This document shows positions 8,574 through 10,482 of a stretch of 10,482 nt of DNA, piece by piece. The stretch's first letter is position 1; the number at the start of each line of letters is the position of its first letter. The DNA lies in the NCBI GenBank assembly GCA_905235955.1, contig CAJONN010000087.1, forward strand, positions 1-10,482. Reading direction: 5' to 3'. Below the pieces are notes generated by a model, which saw only the letters and a list, made by a program, of their open reading frames with translations, made no database searches and was not told the origin of the DNA. The translations under genes and the position numbers were made by a program. This stretch comes from an uncultured Marinilabiliaceae bacterium (GTDB taxonomy: Bacteria > Bacteroidota > Bacteroidia > Bacteroidales > Marinilabiliaceae).

Positions 8574-9227
8574 TCAAAATTCTACATCAAGAGAAAAAGT
8601 TTCGACAAGCAAGCCAATAGACTTATTGTCTGCTATCATTTGATCAAGTTTTTGCTTAGGTGTATAGGCAATAGCATCTTGAGTTGTTGTTGCATTGCTT
8701 TCATTAGCCACTACCCTCACATCCAATGTAAGCGATGGCACACCAGTCTGCTGACGCAAGAAATTAATAAGCTCAGAACTCTCGCGCAACTTACTTGCTT
8801 GCATATTATTCGACACCACCGCAACAACACACGTACCATTTTCTACTGTAGGTATCTGCTGCATAAGCGAATACAGATGCGTATCTTGCGACTCTATGCT
8901 GCGCGAAAAACGCACCCACAATTCTTGCACTTTACCAGCATCAATAGTAGTGTTTTGTGTACCATAAATATCGGTGAGGCTTTGCGACTGAGTTGATGTT
9001 TTGTTGTTGCCCTCCTTCACCATACGCATCATCTCACTCAACGACATATCAACACTTCCGCTATCTGACTTAGAGGCAGGAGATGACACAGGTTTGGGAG
9101 TTGTAGGCTTATGTGCAATTGGAGGAACAGATGGCAGAGGCGTAGTAGCTGTTTTCTGTGAATCGACCGATGCAAAAAAGGCGTTCAGTTGCTCAATTAC
9201 TTTTTTTTTTCGTCGCCATGCATACAA
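8574..9227 (-). CDS. dnaX: C-terminal (tau-specific) part of DnaX, reached by -1 frameshift
   Basis: This open frame is the continuation of dnaX in the -1 frame, not a separate gene. Joined at the A10 run it gives a tau protein of about 576 residues (8574-10303), the usual size for Bacteroidales DnaX. After KKKVIEQLN comes a low-complexity Pro/Ser/Thr/Lys linker. A folded domain follows with VQELWVRFSRSIESQDTHLYSLMQQ, TCVVAVVSNNMQASKLRE and ELINFLRQQTG, ending in YTPKQKLDQMIADNKSIGLLVETFSLDVEF. That ending is the pattern of Bacteroidales DnaX C-termini. In E. coli the tau extension binds DnaB helicase and the polymerase III alpha subunit. The ATG at 9227 lies inside the gamma coding region; independent initiation there is possible but not supported by any signal. 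The stop is 3 bases from that of the COG3014 gene. Confidence 0.85.
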   Translation of the reverse strand: MYAWRRKKKVIEQLNAFFASVDSQKTATTPLPSVPPIAHKPTTPKPVSSPASKSDSGSVDMSLSEMMRMVKEGNNKTSTQSQSLTDIYGTQNTTIDAGKVQELWVRFSRSIESQDTHLYSLMQQIPTVENGTCVVAVVSNNMQASKLRESSELINFLRQQTGVPSLTLDVRVVANESNATTTQDAIAYTPKQKLDQMIADNKSIGLLVETFSLDVEF

Positions 9228-9239
9228 GCTTTGAGCAAC
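9188..9239 (-). repeat. 9-bp inverted repeat surrounding the dnaX A10 run
   Basis: GTTGCTCAA (9188-9196) and TTGAGCAAC (9231-9239) are perfect reverse complements that enclose the A10 run and the gamma stop codon in a 34-base loop. In the mRNA the 3' arm begins four bases after the slippery heptamer. A ribosome stopped there would cover that arm, so it is not a classical downstream stimulator. It may be chance or affect RNA structure otherwise. Confidence 0.4.
9197..9210 (-). promoter_or_regulatory. Candidate dnaX frameshift site: A10 run with A-AAA-AAG followed by TAA
   Basis: In the gamma frame the mRNA reads GAA AAA AAA AAG TAA. The heptamer A AAA AAG (9206-9200) is in the phase used by E. 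coli dnaX for -1 ribosomal frameshifting, and the stop codon TAA (9199-9197) comes directly after it. Shifting by -1, or adding one A by transcriptional slippage, opens the frame into the tau region. I see no Shine-Dalgarno-like stimulator upstream. A sequencing error in the homopolymer could imitate this. Confidence 0.65.
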
Positions 9240-10303
9240 GCAAATTCTATGTGCTGACGTTTGTCGCGAGCTATTTTATAATTGAGTTCGTAATCAGAAA
9301 AAATCTCTATATATTTTATAATGTCATAGGGTTGCATAGCAGTAGCTTGTGCAACATATCGCTCAGCTACTTTTTCGCTAACATCGAGCAAACGAATGCT
9401 CTCAGCATCACGTGCAACAAGCAAATTGCGCATGTGATGCGTAAGCCCACTCAAGAAGTTGAGCGCATCGAAACCTTTAGAAGCTACATCGTTGAACTGA
9501 AGCATGGCTTTGAGATAGTCATGCTCTGCAATAGCTTGTGTTACATCAAAGAAAATATCAAAGTCGAGCACATTCAAGTTGTCGACTACATTTTTGTATG
9601 TTATATTTTTGCCTGAAAAGGCTACTATTTGGTCAAAAATAGACAATGCATCACGCATAGCGCCATCAGCCTTTTGAGCTATCACTGCAAGTCCATCTTC
9701 ATCAGCCACAATACCCTCATTCTGAGCTACATACTTAAGCTGCTCTACCACATTGGCGATAGTCATTCGGTTGAAGTCGAATACTTGACAACGCGATATG
9801 ATAGTAGGTAAAATCTTATGTTTTTCAGTTGTTGCCAAAATAAATATGGCATACGATGGTGGTTCTTCAAGTGTCTTCAAGAATGCGTTGAAAGCCGAAG
9901 ATGAGAGCATATGAACCTCGTCGATGATAAATACTGAGTAGTGCCCCACTTGTGGCGGAACTTGCACTTGCTCAATGAGTTGACGAATATCATCTACTGA
10001 ATTGTTTGAGGCTGCATCGAGTTCATGTATGTTGAATGAGCGATTTTCATCAAATGCTTTGCACGACTCACACTCTCCGCAAACATCTTGAGTATCAGAG
10101 AGATTGAGGCAATTGATGGTTTTTGCAAAGATACGAGCACAAGTTGTTTTGCCAACACCACGCGGACCGCAAAAGAGATATGCATGAGCTAAACGTGCAT
10201 TTTTTACGGCATTTTTCAGCGTTGTTGTTATACTTCCTTGTCCTACAACAGTATCAAATGTTGCCGGACGATATTTGCGGGCAGAAACAATATACTCCTC
10301 CAT
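9197..10303 (-). CDS. dnaX: DNA polymerase III clamp-loader subunit DnaX, gamma-like product
   Basis: A 368-residue ATPase motor of the clamp loader, which opens the beta sliding clamp and places it on primed DNA. Visible motifs are Walker A GPRGVGKTT (46-54), zinc-binding Cys65, Cys75, Cys78 and Cys81, and Walker B VFIIDEVHML (Asp128, Glu129). Sensor 1 is LATTE (~156-160), the arginine finger lies in ISRCQ (Arg171), and sensor 2 is GAMRDALS. The collar-forming domain III fills the rest, ending in ...LLKACMHGDEKKK. Translation stops directly after domain III at an A10 run, so this product has the composition of E. coli gamma (431 aa) but is shorter. The ATG at 10303 is preferred over an in-frame TTG at 10333, which overlaps the -7 box. 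The full tau product needs the -1 frame (8574-9227). Confidence 0.92.
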   Translation of the reverse strand: MEEYIVSARKYRPATFDTVVGQGSITTTLKNAVKNARLAHAYLFCGPRGVGKTTCARIFAKTINCLNLSDTQDVCGECESCKAFDENRSFNIHELDAASNNSVDDIRQLIEQVQVPPQVGHYSVFIIDEVHMLSSSAFNAFLKTLEEPPSYAIFILATTEKHKILPTIISRCQVFDFNRMTIANVVEQLKYVAQNEGIVADEDGLAVIAQKADGAMRDALSIFDQIVAFSGKNITYKNVVDNLNVLDFDIFFDVTQAIAEHDYLKAMLQFNDVASKGFDALNFLSGLTHHMRNLLVARDAESIRLLDVSEKVAERYVAQATAMQPYDIIKYIEIFSDYELNYKIARDKRQHIEFALLKACMHGDEKKK

Positions 10304-10330
10304 ATCTTGCGACTTATTTTTTTTGCAGTG

Positions 10331-10362
10331 CAAATATAATTATAAAATCTTAAGTTTCGCAA
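10331..10362 (-). promoter_or_regulatory. dnaX: Bacteroidota-type promoter of dnaX
   Basis: On the minus strand, TTG (10362-10360), a 21-base spacer and TATATTTG (10338-10331) fit the TTTG / TAnnTTTG pattern. Transcription would start near 10324, about 20 bases before the ATG at 10303. The -33 TTG lies within the terminus ACTTGCG of the intergenic repeat, so the repeat end appears to form part of the promoter. Confidence 0.6.
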
Positions 10363-10482
10363 GTAGAAATATACTACAAACAAATTTCCAAACACGGCTT
10401 TCTCATTAGTCTTTTACTTTTTCTTTCCGCAAGAAAAAGTAACAAAAAGAACTCGTCGCTGTTGCCACTCCGCTAAAAATTA
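10355..10482. repeat. Partial copy of the intergenic repeat family (terminus TTTCGCAAGTA at 10355-10365)
   Basis: The sequence starts with TTTCGCAAGTA and runs off the window. It closely follows the reverse complement of the right end of the 2617-2778 element. Shared blocks include CAAACA near 10378-10383, CCAAACACGGC at 10388-10398 and CTCATTA at 10402-10408. Together with four upstream bases, the 17 bases at 10351-10367 are an exact inverted match to 173-189. Beyond ~10410 the sequence differs from the complete copy. No coding frame is supported here. Confidence 0.55.
10414..10442. repeat. 12-bp perfect hairpin with TCCGC loop
   Basis: TTACTTTTTCTT (10414-10425) and AAGAAAAAGTAA (10431-10442) pair perfectly around the five-base loop TCCGC. 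It lies inside the partial repeat upstream of dnaX and resembles the weaker hairpin at 200-218. No T-tract follows on either strand, so it is not a standard terminator. Confidence 0.55.

Noticed and set aside
8574..9227. A separate gene starting at ATG 9227
   Set aside because: Its first nine codons overlap the gamma coding region and the A-run. The rest matches the C-terminal domain of DnaX, so it is the second half of one gene.
8640..9616. Plus-strand open frames opposite dnaX
   Set aside because: They lie wholly antisense to dnaX and show no domain, signal or promoter.
8574..10303. dnaX as a pseudogene
   Set aside because: All catalytic motifs are intact, both halves are undamaged, and the break sits at a recognised type of slippery sequence after domain III. 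Programmed shift or a homopolymer read error is more likely for an essential gene.
10304..10333. TTG 10333 as the dnaX start
   Set aside because: It overlaps the -7 box, so it would not be transcribed; the conserved DnaX sequence MEEYIVSARKYRP begins at ATG 10303.

Overview
The window looks like a chromosomal piece of a Bacteroidales bacterium (Bacteroidota). The reasons are AT-rich DNA, genes without obvious Shine-Dalgarno sequences, several starts preceded by the Bacteroidota -7 element TAnnTTTG (two with a -33 TTTG/TTG), and gene families typical of the group: a DUF6913-like protein next to ligA, an LpoB-like lipoprotein paired with a COG3014 lipoprotein, a two-domain LytS-type kinase, and a Bacteroidales-type DnaX C-terminus. 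No genus is assigned.

Layout. Positions 1-256 hold no gene but contain one end of an intergenic repeat. On the minus strand, 257-2488 encodes a lipoprotein-type sensor with a PP2C/SpoIIE phosphatase output. The divergent intergenic region 2489-2849 holds a promoter for each side and, between them, a 162-bp element with inverted termini (2617-2778). On the plus strand follow an orphan LytS-type histidine kinase (2850-3896), NAD-dependent DNA ligase ligA (3937-5931), a DUF6913-like protein (5945-6499), an LpoB-like lipoprotein (6527-7120), a hairpin terminator (7134-7177) and a COG3014 lipoprotein (7203-8570). Converging on this with a 3-base gap is dnaX on the minus strand (8574-10303). The last ~130 bases hold another end of the intergenic repeat, which supplies the likely -33 box of dnaX.

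How the genes relate. ligA and dnaX serve DNA replication. The LpoB-like and COG3014 lipoproteins are probably envelope proteins, by family analogy acting on peptidoglycan synthesis. The phosphatase and the kinase are membrane sensors transcribed away from each other; neither has a recognisable partner in the window.

The most notable point is dnaX. Its reading frame stops at a run of ten A's that contains the heptamer A-AAA-AAG followed at once by TAA, exactly after the clamp-loader core (gamma-like, 368 aa). The remaining tau C-terminal region continues in the -1 frame (total 576 aa). This is the arrangement expected for programmed -1 frameshifting or transcriptional slippage making gamma and tau, although a homopolymer sequencing error is the main alternative. 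The second point is a MITE-like repeat family with the terminus TTTCGCAAGTA, seen as one complete copy and two partial copies.
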